Notes: a model not told the origin generated them from the sequence alone. A DNA stretch of 64,000 bases from Trichoplusia ni (GCF_003590095.1 NC_039479.1:11842001-11906000); one strand, 5' to 3'. Positions 47,835-59,289 are shown, counted from the first letter of the stretch. Made by a program: numbers and translations.

Positions 47835-50800
47835 GATATCTCACCTTATTAACTTGATCTCACCAGCAATATTTGCTATATCTGAGACGTGGTTAACTCC
47901 ACGGCTCAATTTTAGAATTCCCGGGTATAGCACGCTCCGGAATGACCGTCCTGACGGTTATGGCGGAGCTGCGATGCTCGTGAATAACTCCCTATCTTAC
48001 TCCCTTCTTTCCCTTCCTTCTCATGGAGATGAGATTAATGCTGTGGGTGTTAACCTTCTGGGCATTAATTTTATCTCTATTTATATCCCATCTCCTAACC
48101 CTCTGTGTTTAGAATTTGTTAAGAATATATGTGTTGTCCATAAACCCATCATAATTTTGGGCGATTTTAATTGCCATCATGCTCTTTGGGGATCCGACCA
48201 TTGTGACAGTCCAGGCTTTGATTTAGTGGATATAATGGATGAAGTGGGACTATGTGTCCTAAATAATGGGTCAGAAACTCGATTACCCAGACCAGGACAA
48301 AGTAAAAGCTGTGTAGATCTTACCCTTTGCTCGGCAAGTTTGATGGGACAATTGGAGTGGAAACGATTGGGGCTAACATATGGCAGTGACCATTACCCAA
48401 TCTGTTCCACTCTGAGTAACAGAAGACTTCCACAGAGGGACAAAACTCCGCTTTTAAAATACAGGCTCTCAGATGCTAAATGGGACTTGTATTCTCAAAA
48501 TCTGGATAGCATGGTTACCGCTTTACCCAGTGTATCTTCTGAGAATCTGGACGCCTGTATGGGGCAATACTTGGGTTCTATTCTTTTGGCAGCTGACGGC
48601 TCTATCCCGATTAAAAATTCTGCCTCTGGTAGGCTCTCATCCCCGCCTTGGTGGGACCGTGAGTGCTCTGCCATGGTTAAATCCCGGAGGGAGGCGGAAT
48701 TTAAATATGTTCGGGCTATGTCGGTAGCGAACCTGATTGAATATAACCGAATTGTTGCTCAGTCCAGGCGTCTATTTAGGAAAAAGAAGCGTGAAGGTTG
48801 GAAGAATTTCTGTGCATCCCTTACCCCTACAACCCCATCCTCCATAGTATGGAAAAAATTCAAAGGATATAGTCGCGGCTGCTCAGACCAAAACCCCACC
48901 TCGATTCCCCATGACCTAGCCCTAACTTTCCTCACAAAACTAGCCCCGCCCTATGTTCCCCTTAGTGAGGAATGCCCTATACTCCAACCCTCCCCTCCTT
49001 CCAATGATCCTCTAGACATGCCATTTACAATCCGTGAATTAGAGACTGTTCTCAACCACGTTCGAGACTCGGCTCCGGGTGTAGATGGCGTGCCTTACTC
49101 CTTCTTTAAAAATTCCGGGGAGCACAGCCGACTTTATCTTTTATCCCTCCTCAACACCTGTTTCGCCCTCACATATATTCCTGACTCCTGGAAGACCCAA
49201 CTCATCATCCCAATCCTAAAACCCGGTAAATCCCCTGATTGCGCAGACCACTACCGGCCCATTGCCTTGTCGCCGGTGATTGCTAAGTTGTATGAGCACC
49301 TCATTAAAAACCGGTTGGTATGGCTCATAGAAAGTCGTGGCCTTCTAGCGGAGACTCAGTTTGGATTTCGCAGGGGATCTAGCACGATGGATAGCTTAGG
49401 CGTCTTACTGACAGACATCCGCATCGCTCTGTCTAGAAATGACTCAGTTCTCGCGGTGTTCCTAGACATTTCAGCTGCCTACGACAACGTCCTCCTTTCC
49501 GTACTCAGAAGTAAGTTACGTCAGCTGAGTATTCCGTGTAAGATGCGACAAGCTATAGGTAGGCTACTGTCGGGACGTAAAGTTCAGCTCCATATCCCAG
49601 GTGAAAATCTTGAACCAAGGACCGTTTGGCGTGGACTTCCCCAGGGTTCGGTACTTAGTCCCATCCTGTACAGCATCTACACTTCGGACCTACACACGTC
49701 TCTCAACGTCGACTGTCGGATCTTACAGTATGCGGATGACCTGTGCTTATATGTGTCGGGTTCATCCATGGAACGAGCAGCGGAATCCATGCAAATATCC
49801 CTCGACTCATTAAATCACTGGCTTATGTCCCATGGACTCAGTTTATCAGCCCCTAAGAGCTCCTGTGTAATTTTCACTCGGAAACGAGTTTGTCCAGATG
49901 TTCGCCTGGAAATCGAAGGATCTCCCATTACGGTTGTAGACCGGGTGAGATTTCTAGGAGTCATCTTGGACTCGAAGTTATCTGGAGCCTCCCATATTGA
50001 CTATGTTTCCAATAAATGCGAGAGGAAGATAAACTTGTTGCGGGCTCTGGCAGGCGTTTGGTGGGGTGCTCACCCATTTACTCTTAAACTCATTTACAAT
50101 GCCGTAATAAGGAGTTCATTAGATTATGGAACCTTCTGGCTGGAACCATGCAGCAAAACTGCAATGGCTAGGCTGGATTCCATTCAATCAAAGTCTCTCC
50201 GCATTGTTTTGGGTTGCATGAGGTCTACCCCGATTAACGCTTTGCAAGTCGAGAGTGGCGACCCTCCTCTTTCTCTCCGTAGGCAGTATCTTGCGGATAA
50301 GTTCATTTACAAGTCCTACTTTCTTTCTACCCACAAGATTCTGCCTAAACTGGCTACCTTGCACCACTTGTGCAATCAAAGTTCTTATTGGAGACATAAG
50401 GACATCCCTCTCTTTATAAATTCTTACAGAAAAATAAGGATGGTGGAGGTAAACGCCCCAGTTCGCCAGTGTACTAAATTACCCGTCTATACCTCCCCAT
50501 ATAGTGTTTTAAATTTTGTTCCCCTAGTTTTCAACAACATAGGTATAAATAAGGAAACGGTACAGGCTAATGACAGGTTTTGTCAAATTATAAGCGACAA
50601 ATGGTCGGATTATGCTAGGTTCTATACCGATGCATCTAAACTATCCCCAGACGGCTGTACCGGTGTTTCAGTTTATATCCCCAACTCTCAAACCTTCCTC
50701 CAGTTCCAGTGCCCTCCAGAAACATCTGTTTTCACTGGAGAGTGCATTGGCATTTTCGAGGCATGTTTGTACATATCATCACACAGCAATATTTCAAAAG

Positions 50801-51498
50801 CTGTTATTTTCTCTGACTCCAGTAGTGCCCTGGAGGCTATTGTCAAGAATCCCTTTAAGGATTTTCTGCGCAGTCCCATTATCTTTGACATTAAAAACCT
50901 TTTGCTTTCTTGCTCCAATAAGGGCGTAGAGGTTATATTGGCATGGATTCCCGGACATAGAGGTATTACAGGCAACGAGTGTGCAGACGTTGCAGCTAAA
51001 GCTGCTGTTTCCAGCAGCTTCGCAGACCGGAAGCATTTTTTAATTGAAGTTTACGACTTGATCCATAGCGCAAAACCCGATCTCTTCGAGGCCTGGCAGT
51101 CTTATTGGTCTGAGACCAGTAAGGCCAAAGGCGGAGCATATGCAGCAATCCAGCCTACTATTCCATCTAAACCATGGTTTTATAAATTCAAAAAGGTTCC
51201 AAAGACGGTTACGTCAGTGATATGCCGTATCCGTATTGGTCATTGCTGCACTCCAGTTTTCCTCCATAAAATTAAAGTCCGCGACAGCCCACTTTGTGAG
51301 TGTGGTCAGGACGAAGGTTCGATCGACCACATTTTTCTAAATTGCTCCCTGCACAACACTTGCGCCTTGGATCGGGTCGTGACTCGGTTGGAAATTCAAA
51401 GGCCAGTAAACATCCGCCACCTCCTGTCCTTTTTCCCTAATCCCCAAATTATATGTGCGTTTTGTAGATTTGTTAAAGCTAACAATATTAAATTATAA
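47764..51498 (+). CDS. Retrotransposon ORF2: endonuclease, reverse transcriptase, RNase H
   Basis: The open frame runs from after a stop at 47761-47763 to 51498, about 1244 codons, and has no ATG near its start. Conserved endonuclease sequence begins upstream of any ATG (LLQWNARSALPKKHE, then FAISETWLTP), so the true N-terminus overlaps the last 71 bases of ORF1. Endonuclease motifs GDFNCHHALWGS and GSDHYPI are present. Reverse transcriptase motifs are APGVDGVPY, QFGFRRGSSTMD, FLDISAAYDNV, LPQGSVLSPILY and the catalytic YADD (about 49729-49740). RNase H shows FYTDAS, FTGECIGIFEA, FSDSSSALEA and WIPGHRGITGNECAD. A C-terminal CECGQDEGSIDHIFLNC motif is typical of such LINEs. Confidence 0.92.
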   Translation, partial: NPSKSTTFHLLQWNARSALPKKHEISHLINLISPAIFAISETWLTPRLNFRIPGYSTLRNDRPDGYGGAAMLVNNSLSYSLLSLPSHGDEINAVGVNLLGINFISIYIPSPNPLCLEFVKNICVVHKPIIILGDFNCHHALWGSDHCDSPGFDLVDIMDEVGLCVLNNGSETRLPRPGQSKSCVDLTLCSASLMGQLEWKRLGLTYGSDHYPICSTLSNRRLPQRDKTPLLKYRLSDAKWDLYSQNLDSMVTALPSVSSENLDACMGQYLGSILLAADGSIPIKNSASGRLSSPPWWDRECSAMVKSRREAEFKYVRAMSVANLIEYNRIVAQSRRLFRKKKREGWKNFCASLTPTTPSSIVWKKFKGYSRGCSDQNPTSIPHDLALTFLTKLAPPYVPLSEECPILQPSPPSNDPLDMPFTIRELETVLNHVRDSAPGVDGVPYSFFKNSGEHSRLYLLSLLNTCFALTYIPDSWKTQLIIPILKPGKSPDCADHYRPIALSPVIAKLYEHLIKNRLVWLIESRGLLAETQFGFRRGSSTMDSLGVLLTDIRIALSRNDSVLAVFLDISAAYDNVLLSVLRSKLRQLSIPCKMRQAIGRLLSGRKVQLHIPGENLEPRTVWRGLPQGSVLSPILYSIYTSDLHTSLNVDCRILQYADDLCLYVSGSSMERAAESMQISLDSLNHWLMSHGLSLSAPKSSCVIFTRKRVCPDVRLEIEGSPITVVDRVRFLGVILDSKLSGASHIDYVSNKCERKINLLRALAGVWWGAHPFTLKLIYNAVIRSSLDYGTFWLEPCSKTAMARLDSIQSKSLRIVLGCMRSTPINALQVESGDPPLSLRRQYLADKFIYKSYFLSTHKILPKLATLHHLCNQSSYWRHKDIPLFINSYRKIRMVEVNAPVRQCTKLPVYTSPYSVLNFVPLVFNNIGINKETVQANDRFCQIISDKWSDYARFYTDASKLSPDGCTGVSVYIPNSQTFLQFQCPPETSVFTGECIGIFEACLYISSHSNISKAVIFSDSSSALEAIVKNPFKDFLRSPIIFDIKNLLLSCSNKGVEVILAWIPGHRGITGNECADVAAKAAVSSSFADRKHFLIEVYDLIHSAKPDLFEAWQSYWSETSKAKGGAYAAIQPTIPSKPWFYKFKKVPKTVTSVICRIRIGHCCTPVFLHKIKVRDSPLCECGQDEGSIDHIFLNCSLHNTCALDRVVTRLEIQRPVNIRHLLSFFPNPQIICAFCRFVKANNIKL

Positions 51499-51707
51499 CT
51501 ATGTAGTATATTCGTGTAAATAGTATTTATTGTAAGTATTAGCATAATATACTAACACTTATTTTGTGTTGTTTTAGGTACCGGAATTCTGCCGAAAAGA
51601 CACTTGTATTCCAGTCAGATCTCACAGTGCCCATGTGTGGTCATAACACGACACTGGCAGAAATTGCTAAAACAATTAGCAGATTGCCATAAAAAAAAAA
51701 AAAAAAT

Positions 51708-51720
51708 ACCAACTACTAGA
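51708..51720. repeat. Target-site duplication, right copy
   Basis: TACCAACTACTAG directly after the poly-A tail, identical to 46132-46144. Confidence 0.9.
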
Positions 51721-51947
51721 ATTTTTATGAATGCTTTTGGTTTAATTTCATAAAATAATTTTTGCTTATCTGTGACTAGCTCCGGATACCGAATCTTTCA
51801 TTCACTCTTTGATTCCAGTATTTACTATTTCCAGTCTTACTTCAGTTTACTTCACATACTATTGTTTGTGGTTCGGTAATATCGCCGGAATCACATTCTA
51901 ATATTATTTATTTGTTATAACTCGTTTAATAACTCTAAAACAATATT

Positions 51948-53127
51948 ATGAGCAATATATTTAAACTTAAACTAAGTGCTTTGGGCCACCCCAATCCAGC
52001 TGATTTTAATTGCGATGGTAAATACTAATTTTCGGAGAATAATACCGCAAGTCGGTTCGGAAGTCTTATAAATCTTTATATTTACAGATGAAAAGGAATA
52101 CAGGAGTGTCGTTTTGTGGCTGGAGGATCAGAAGATCAGACATTACAAAATTGAAGAACGAGATGGATTGAGGGGCATCGAAAACGAAAGCTGGAAGGAA
52201 GCATATGATACATATCAACGGGACTTGGTTAGTCCAGTTGCTGAGGGAACTCCCAATGAACAATTAAACTGGATATTGTCTTACGCTGTAAGACTAGAAT
52301 ACGCTGACAATGGTGAGCTCACATTATAACACTCGAAACTCAACAAGTATTATTATAACCAAACATGTTTTTTGTCATTTGTGGGAAAAAAAGACTAAAC
52401 TGCTGTCAAATTAACTTTTAAATTTTGTAACTATGTCATTGCTCTTAAAATTCGGGGACATTAAATTTAATAATGCCTCATTAGTTCTGTTCTCAGAAGT
52501 TAGACTGATGTGACATTAGTTCTGTTACATCAGTCAAACTTCTCAGGTACCGAGACCTAAGCTCTAGTCATTGAGTAATTTCATTATATTGCCTCATTCA
52601 TGTTTTTACTTATTGCACAATTTTTTATTTCAGTTGAGAAGTACAAAAATGCTAAGGTAGAAAAACCAAAGCAGGCTGCACCAAATGTGGTTTCCTCCAA
52701 TCCTCTGGATAATCTTGACTGTAAGTACCTATTATTAATTTACAAAAACTCAATTTATGTAGAGTAAATCAAAATTAAAATAGTGCTTTTTTTTTACTTG
52801 TATTAAAGTATATGCAACCTTTTTACAGTTTCAAGTCCAGCATTCAAAAGTGGAGTTGAAAGAGTATCAACACTGGCTGGAGTTGGCCCACACCCTGACC
52901 CAAAATTCAGATTATCAGCTCTTGCTAAAATACTGAAGACGTCACCACACCCTGAGCCACCAAGTTCAGAAGTTAATTTAGTTGAACAACCCAGTGATGT
53001 CTTGAAGTTGCTATTTGTTCAGGATTTAAGAGATTTACAAACTAAGATCAATGAGTCCTTAGTTGCTGTGCAGACTGTGACAGCAGACCCTCGTACTGAC
53101 ACCAAACTAGGACGAGTAGGAAGATAA
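51948..53127 (+). CDS. RTRAF: RTRAF (C14orf166 / hCLE) homologue, RNA transcription, translation and transport factor
   Basis: A subunit of the tRNA-splicing ligase complex (with RTCB and DDX1) and of RNA transport granules. Four exons: 51948-52017, 52088-52312, 52634-52720 and 52829-53127, giving 226 residues (human 244). The start MSNIFKLKLSALGHPNPADFNC is followed by VVLWLEDQKIRHYKIEERDGLR, WILSYAVRLEYADN, and at the C-terminus LRDLQTKINESLVAVQ and DPRTDTKLGRVGR, which match the family along its whole length. AATAAA at 53455-53460 is the likely poly(A) signal. The retrotransposon ends 227 bp upstream of its start codon. Confidence 0.95.
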
Positions 53128-53454
53128 AAATGTTGGATGTTATTTGGGCATCTGGCGGTTAAACCATCTAGTCTGAGCATTTCAGAATATTTTATTCTAT
53201 CTACTTTTAAGCGGCTATTTATTAATGTATGATTTCTTGCTAAAAATAATTTTAATTAATTAATTTAAGTAACACAATAATTATCTAATTTAACAAACAG
53301 CTTGCAATATCCAGATGCCCAAATAATGTAGTACATACTTGCAACATAAAATTAAGTTACGTGAATCTTTAAGATGTTTCTGATAAATGTAGATATGTGC
53401 AGACTTACCTAGACTACAACTGCAAATGAACTGATTTGTTATATATTTACATCT

Positions 53455-53460
53455 AATAAA
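53455..53460 (+). terminator. Poly(A) signal of RTRAF
   Basis: AATAAA in AT-rich sequence about 330 bases after the stop, and 234 bases before the stop codon of the convergent TIMM8 gene. Confidence 0.55.
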
Positions 53461-53693
53461 TAAAACAATTATTTAAATATGTATGTACCTTATTTTAATT
53501 CTGTCATTTAATCAACAATTTTTTTAGGTACCCTTAGATGTACATTTTTGGTACAGATAACAACAGCATGGCTTCTAGCTACTAAAATAAACAAAAATGC
53601 ACTTTTCCAAAATCCTCGAACCTAAAACTGTAAGTCCTATGACTGACTACAGATCAACCTTATGGTTTATAAAAGATAATTACTAGGGAGTAT

Positions 53694-54215
53694 TCAATGC
53701 ATTCCACCTCCTTTCTCCAGCATCTGGGCAAACCTATTAGTGATGAGAAGCGAAACATCAATGAATCTCTCTACACAGTTTGTAATGCATGTTTCTGTGC
53801 GCGAGTCCAGCTTTGCTCCAGGTTTGTCTACGCATTTATCCCAGCAGAAATCATTGAATTCGTGGATCTGAAAATGAAAGTAATTATGAGCAAAAGAACA
53901 GATAAGGTGTATTCAAATATTTTAATCAATAAAATGACATTTGATGATTTGTTACTAAATGTTTTAATTTCTGAATATTGTCCCTAAAAGAACTTGTTTA
54001 TATATAAAATATCTACCTTTTGGAAGAAACATGCTATATTACGAATGTTATTTAATACAAATATCTAAAAGTAATGATGCAAGATTTTGTTTTAAGAAAT
54101 TACTTAATTTACTTGCCTGTGCATGGAACTGGGCTTTTTGTTTTTCTGCAAGAAGAAAGTCTTGCAATTCTGAATCCGCACCCTTAGGGCTTGCGAAGTC
54201 TGATAAATCACTCAT
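53694..54215 (-). CDS. Timm8: TIMM8 small Tim chaperone of the mitochondrial intermembrane space
   Basis: Tim8 partners with Tim13 to escort hydrophobic precursors through the intermembrane space. Two exons, 54117-54215 and 53694-53867, code for 90 residues, the usual size. The start MSDLSDFASPKGADSELQDF and the twin CX3C motifs (CWDKC and CITNC, 14 residues apart) are diagnostic, as is LDSRTETC between them. RFIDVSLLITNRFAQMLEK ends the protein. The only intron is GC-AG (CAG|gcaagt ... ttttcag). It lies head to tail with ADAL, whose stop is 285 bp upstream of this start codon. Confidence 0.95.
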
Positions 54216-54500
54216 GGTAGATTTTTAACTTTATGAGGAGAAAATAATTGTCGCAAATTAAAAAATCGTTCTGAGGTTAGATTTTTGACGTTTCGATTCA
54301 GTTGTGTCTTCTTTGTGGTAGGTGAATGAACATGAATCGAGCAATTTGACTAACCTCTATGTTTGAAACGGAACGTTATGAATAGCTTATTGTCTTTTAC
54401 TCCGCAATAAAAATGAAAAAATTAGAACGTGGAAATGATAATAAAACTCAGTGAGCTACTTATTCAATACCCTGTATTTTCATACATAATATAAGTAACA

Positions 54501-56874
54501 TTACAAGGAATGTTTCTCAATAAAATTAAGAATTTTATCGTTGAGCATTTTTCGAGTATTATCAGCAAATACATATTGACAAGCGTTCAAGGATAGTCTC
54601 GCAGCTTGTGAATAAGTCATGGCAAAGGTCTTGACACATATTTGATATTCACGGGAGAGAGATGTCGCAAATACGCCTTTGTCGTCCGTCTGCGGAAATA
54701 GAAAAACTTTGCTTCAGCCGACGCCGATGTAATGAGCATGACCGTTAAAGCACACTATTTTTATAAATTTAATTTACATTAAAATATTATGAATTATAAA
54801 ATGTTATTAGATTGATCATTAAAAAATAAGTAGGCTTGTAGTATTTTTACTTACACATAAAATAATCGGTATTTCAGCTTCATGTAGATATTGAAAATGA
54901 TGAGAATCGTAATCTGGTGTTGATTTGGTGTTCACATTACTTGTAAGACAGACCTCTGGAGCAAACATGTCATTCCAATTAGTTTTCTTAATCAATTAAA
55001 ATCTAATTCTACATATTAGTATTTACTCACCAACTGGTATTTTCAATTTACAAAGAGTTGTCCAAGTTTCGTCAGTGCCACCATATTTTGGATGAATACA
55101 AACTCCATGGCCAATTCTATCTGGTTTAAATTTGAGCATTTCCAGAACTTCCTTCGGGTTGCAAACCTCACCACAATGTAATGTTACCTGAAATCAAATA
55201 TTTTCAAAACCTTATCCAAATCTTATGACTATATTAAATAGAACCTCTTGCAGAACACCAGTAATATAAATAAAAATAAAAAACTGTAAGCACTTTCTGT
55301 TTGGGACCTTTGGGATAAGTCATAGCAAAGTAGTGAGACAAATAATTGTTTATTTTAATTTTAATAAAAGTTTGTATAATGGATGAGAATCCTTACTTTT
55401 AATCCAGCATCTCTAGCTTTTGTCAATGCAGGAACGAAACTTTCAAATTTTCCCGCCATTGGATCGCCACTCAACTCAATACCAACAACATTTTCTGGGT
55501 ACTTTTTGAAACACTCAATTGCCAGTTTGGCTATTTCATCAGCTTCTTCTAATGGCTGGTTTCTGTTTATTGATATAATTAGCTTCGTGATCATTGAGAG
55601 ATGTACTGACGATTTACTGGAAATTGAAAATTTGATACAGAAATATTTTACACATTTTAATGAATTTGCGTTCCTTATTGAAAATATGGTTACTATAATA
55701 AAACCAATTAACATGTATTTTTATTTCTGGAGTATTTTGAGCAGCTTCACAATTAAAAAATTGCTACTGAGTAGGCATTTTATTTGGATTAAATTACTTA
55801 AATACTATGCGGTGAATGTCTTGAACAAAGGTATCCCCAGAGGTGGTTTCTGCATGCATGTTAAATTGTTAATTATAATGAAATTTGGATGACCTAACTA
55901 ATAACCAGGTTGCTTACCGAATAGCCTTAATTATAGTTTCAATATAATGTGACTTAGTCATGTATGGAGTGTCTCGTGGTGTGCTTCGGAGTTCCAAATA
56001 ACAACAGCCATCATCTTGAAACTCTTGGAGTGTCAGTCTGGTAGCCAGAGCAAGGGTTTCCGGAGTGCTGGTCAGAGAGTGGGCAATGCTGAACACTTGG
56101 AAACAGCTAAAAAATATAAAAAATAAACAATAATTATGTTAGCTTTAGTTTTATTTTATTTTTGTCACATTCCCTATTTAATTTAAAGGCAACCAGTTAC
56201 TCCAAGTACTAGTTTTCCCTGAGTGCATCTTTTTCTCCTTTTTATCCCTATCTTTCAATTTTGCTCTTATTTTATTCTGCCTTCAATAACAAACAGAATG
56301 ATATTTTTATTTTCTTTGTTTACTTCTTCAAAACCTTATGTTAAAACAGTTTAGGTACCAAGGAAAAATGCTAATATAATGATTGACTCAGCTGCATATG
56401 CTATTAATAGATGTGATCTCATAGAATGAGGAAATCACTATTATAGCTTTGTGTCTTACTGTATCTTTTTTTAACTTGATTAAAAAGTATGTATGTAGTA
56501 AGAAAAGGTTAATATTGTTAATCTTTTTTTCCAGCCTTTTTAATTTCAGCATAACCAAAACTTGGAGCAGGTTTTATAAAAGAAATAAGCAAAATTATTA
56601 AATGGTATGATACTAACTCTGAAAGACTTCTTGTGTCTCCAGCACCAATTTGAAATTCGTCAAAGAAAGCATTCGTTTTATCTTCGATTCCGCAATCGGC
56701 ATGATATCGTTTTAGTTGCAACATAGTAGCTGAACTCAAAGAACCATTCAAATGAGCATGCAACTCCTGTAAAAGTAAACAATTTAATAAATCGTAACAA
56801 AAATATCAGTACCAAAAATTGCGCGCACTTACTACTTTCGGTAACTCAACAAAGAAAGCATCTGAGTCCATCAT
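54501..56874 (-). CDS. ADAL: Adenosine deaminase-like protein (N6-methyl-AMP deaminase)
   Basis: ADAL/MAPDA removes the methylamine from N6-methyl-AMP, yielding IMP. Seven exons: 56833-56874, 56618-56766, 55918-56106, 55397-55616, 55031-55187, 54855-54955 and 54501-54689, giving 348 residues (human 355). Metal and catalytic motifs of the amidohydrolase fold are complete: ELHAHLNGS (HxH), ELRSTPR, GIELSGDP, LHCGEV (catalytic Glu, zinc His), DRIGHGVCIHP, LTSNV and CTDDKGVFATS. Two adjacent ATG codons open the frame (MMDSDAFF); the first is given. It is divergent from aspartylglucosaminidase with a 543 bp spacer. Confidence 0.95.
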
Positions 56875-57417
56875 GATTCTTTGTAAAAAAATCCTGTTCA
56901 GTTCTAACCCTAAATATTTCGAATAAATGGAAATCACAGAATTTAGGTAAGCTAACACTTTGAATTTACGATCACAACACGACAACTGTCAAATACTGTG
57001 ATAGATTTTTCTTATCTTTGGAATTGTTTCAACCAATCAGACGTGACAGTCATATCAACTAGGTTTATCATTGGTAGACTATTTTGTTTACTTATATCAC
57101 CCTCACCCTTTGACCCGTGAACAGTTGTATTACAGTCAGAGAAAGCGCGGAACACTATTATTTGATTTCACGACAGCAAAAACCTTTCAGTTTTCTTTTT
57201 CTTGCTAAAACCTCTATCTAAAAAGCCTCTTGATCGAATATTACGCTATTTAAAATATTTTCGTAAAATTTTCATTTGACGTTCAGTTTCAATTTCAATT
57301 GTTATTGTTGAACTTTTACTTGCGTTGTTTGTTATTATTTACTGATACGGGTTATAAGCGATTGTATTTTAGCTAAACCTCGATACTATTATAATAGTTA
57401 ATTTGTTTTAGATTAAT
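56875..57417. promoter_or_regulatory. Divergent promoter region ADAL / AGA
   Basis: A 543 bp AT-rich spacer between start codons. No repeat or additional ORF is supported. It should hold both promoters. Confidence 0.55.
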
Positions 57418-59289
57418 ATGTTGTTACATTTATTTATAGTGTTTTCTTTTAGTTTTAATTTTAATTTAGCATTTAACGAAAATGCTCCCGTAGTTATAAC
57501 GACGTGGGCGTTTACAAATGCAACTATAAAAGGTAAAATTAAATTTCCCTTAAAAAATTGCACGTTTTTTTTCCGGTCACAGTAGAAGTCTCACTTTCTG
57601 CTTCTATTTTTCGTTTAGCACTGGACATTGATAAACATATTTATTGCGAAAATACTAACAATTTTTTTTTTCTAGCTTGGGATATTTTGAGAGTCGGTGG
57701 TAAAGTTTTGGATGCCATAGAACAGGGTGCTTCGGTGTGTGAAGAGATGCAATGTGATGGAACTGTAGGGTATGGTGGTAGTCCAGATGAAAGTGGGGAG
57801 ACCACACTAGATGCCCTTATTATGGATGGGTTTGTTTATTTATTTTTAATATATTTTTTATTAGATTTTAAAGCATTCCTTTAATCACATTCCTAAAATG
57901 TGATCAAAGGAGTGCTCACTGCAGAAAAAAACCTCCACAAGTAATGAGATTTTATCAAAGAAAAAAACAATGTTTTTTTATGGGTTTTTTCAGCTATCAG
58001 ATAGAGATAACTCTAAATCTGCTTATTAATATATAAAAATATATATATTTACAGAAAAACAATGAATGTTGGTGCTGTTGGAGCACTTCGCAGAGTAAAG
58101 AAAGCAATATCTGTAGCTCGAAGGGTATTGGAGCACACTCACCATTCCATCCTCGTTGGTGACCAAGCCACACAGTTTGCTGTTCAAATGGGCTTCCATG
58201 AGGAGTCACTTACCACTCCAGTGTCAAAGGATCTGTGGGAAGATTGGCATAAGGAAAAACACTGTCAACCCAACTTTTGGATTGTAAGAGAATTTGAAAA
58301 CTGTATTTGTATATTATGCTATTATATATGATAGCTTTCTTTGATAGTTTCGAATTTTTTAGGTCTAATGATAGTTAAGTTACCTGAAAAGATGTTTCTA
58401 AATTAAGCTATTGTAATATTGTATGTATTTTAGGATGTTGAGCCAGATCCAAAACAACATTGTGGTCCTTACCACGAATTAAAGCCAAAGACTACTACTA
58501 CTGAGACTACTGAGAAGCCAAAAACCGAAAAGACTACAACTACTGAAAAGGCTAAAACTGAAAAGAAGGGTCATCTTGAAAAGGCTTATTTTGAAAAAGC
58601 TAATACTCCTGAGGTGCACATGCTAGTAAATAGATTCAATCATGATACTATCGGAATGGTGGCCATTGACAGTTATGGTGATATGGCTGCTGGTACTTCC
58701 ACCAATGGTGCTAAATTTAAAATACCTGGGTAATATTTTTTCTTAATAAAATGTGGGACTATGAACCCAATACACCCCATATTGGGTTCTTAGAACCACA
58801 ATTGTAAAGATAACATTTGCAGGCGTATTGGTGACTCTCCGATACCGGGAGCTGGTGCCTATGTTGATAATGAAGTGGGTGGGGCGGCCGCCACCGGAGA
58901 CGGTGACGTCATGATCAGATTTTTGCCAAGGTAACGAAAGTTTATAAAATTGACTCGTATTTCGACTATATCTTGAGTTCTAGGCTAGGAGTCTTAAATC
59001 AGAAAGGTTCGTACTAGTAGCAACTGTAGAGAGGTATTTCCTTTCCAGTTATGTAGCAGTTGATGAAATGCGACGAGGTGCAATGCCGGAAGACGCAGCA
59101 AGAATAGCTATAAAGAAGATAGCTGCTTACTATCCAGATTTCATGGGGGCCGTTATAGCTTTGACAAAATCTGGACTACACGGCGCTGCTTGCCATGGGT
59201 TGAAAAAGTTTCCTTACGTAGTACAGGACGATACCAGAAAAACATGTGAAGTCATTGAAGTACCTTGTGAAAAAAAATGTTGTCCATAG
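57418..59289 (+). CDS. AGA: Aspartylglucosaminidase (lysosomal glycosylasparaginase)
   Basis: Lysosomal Ntn-hydrolase that cleaves the GlcNAc-asparagine bond of N-glycoproteins. Six exons: 57418-57532, 57676-57829, 58055-58283, 58434-58729, 58823-58930 and 59049-59289, giving 380 residues. An N-terminal hydrophobic signal peptide (MLLHLFIVFSFSF) is followed by APVVITTWAF and the alpha-chain motif CDGTVGYGGSPDESGETTLDA-like segment. The autocleavage site is HD|TIGMVAID, with the catalytic Thr at residue 238 (58647-58649). The beta chain shows AAGTSTNGAKFKIPG, RIGDSPIPGAGAY and AAATGDGD, all conserved. A Thr/Lys/Glu-rich stretch (about residues 183-212) lies shortly before the cleavage site. 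Confidence 0.95.

Larger units (their letters stand above)
46145..51707 (+). mobile_element. Intact RNase H-bearing non-LTR retrotransposon (I/R1-like LINE)
   Basis: A full-length insertion of 5563 bp: a 5' UTR of about 200 bp, ORF1, ORF2, a short 3' UTR and a terminal poly-A of about 15 bases, bounded by perfect 13 bp target-site duplications (46132-46144 and 51708-51720). Neither ORF has a stop or frameshift. ORF1 has zinc knuckles. ORF2 has an apurinic-type endonuclease, reverse transcriptase and RNase H. Domain order and the PRE_C2HC-like ORF1 suggest the I or a nearby clade. Identical duplications and open frames point to a recent and possibly still active copy. It sits in the spacer between the divergent DHDDS and RTRAF genes. 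Confidence 0.93.
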
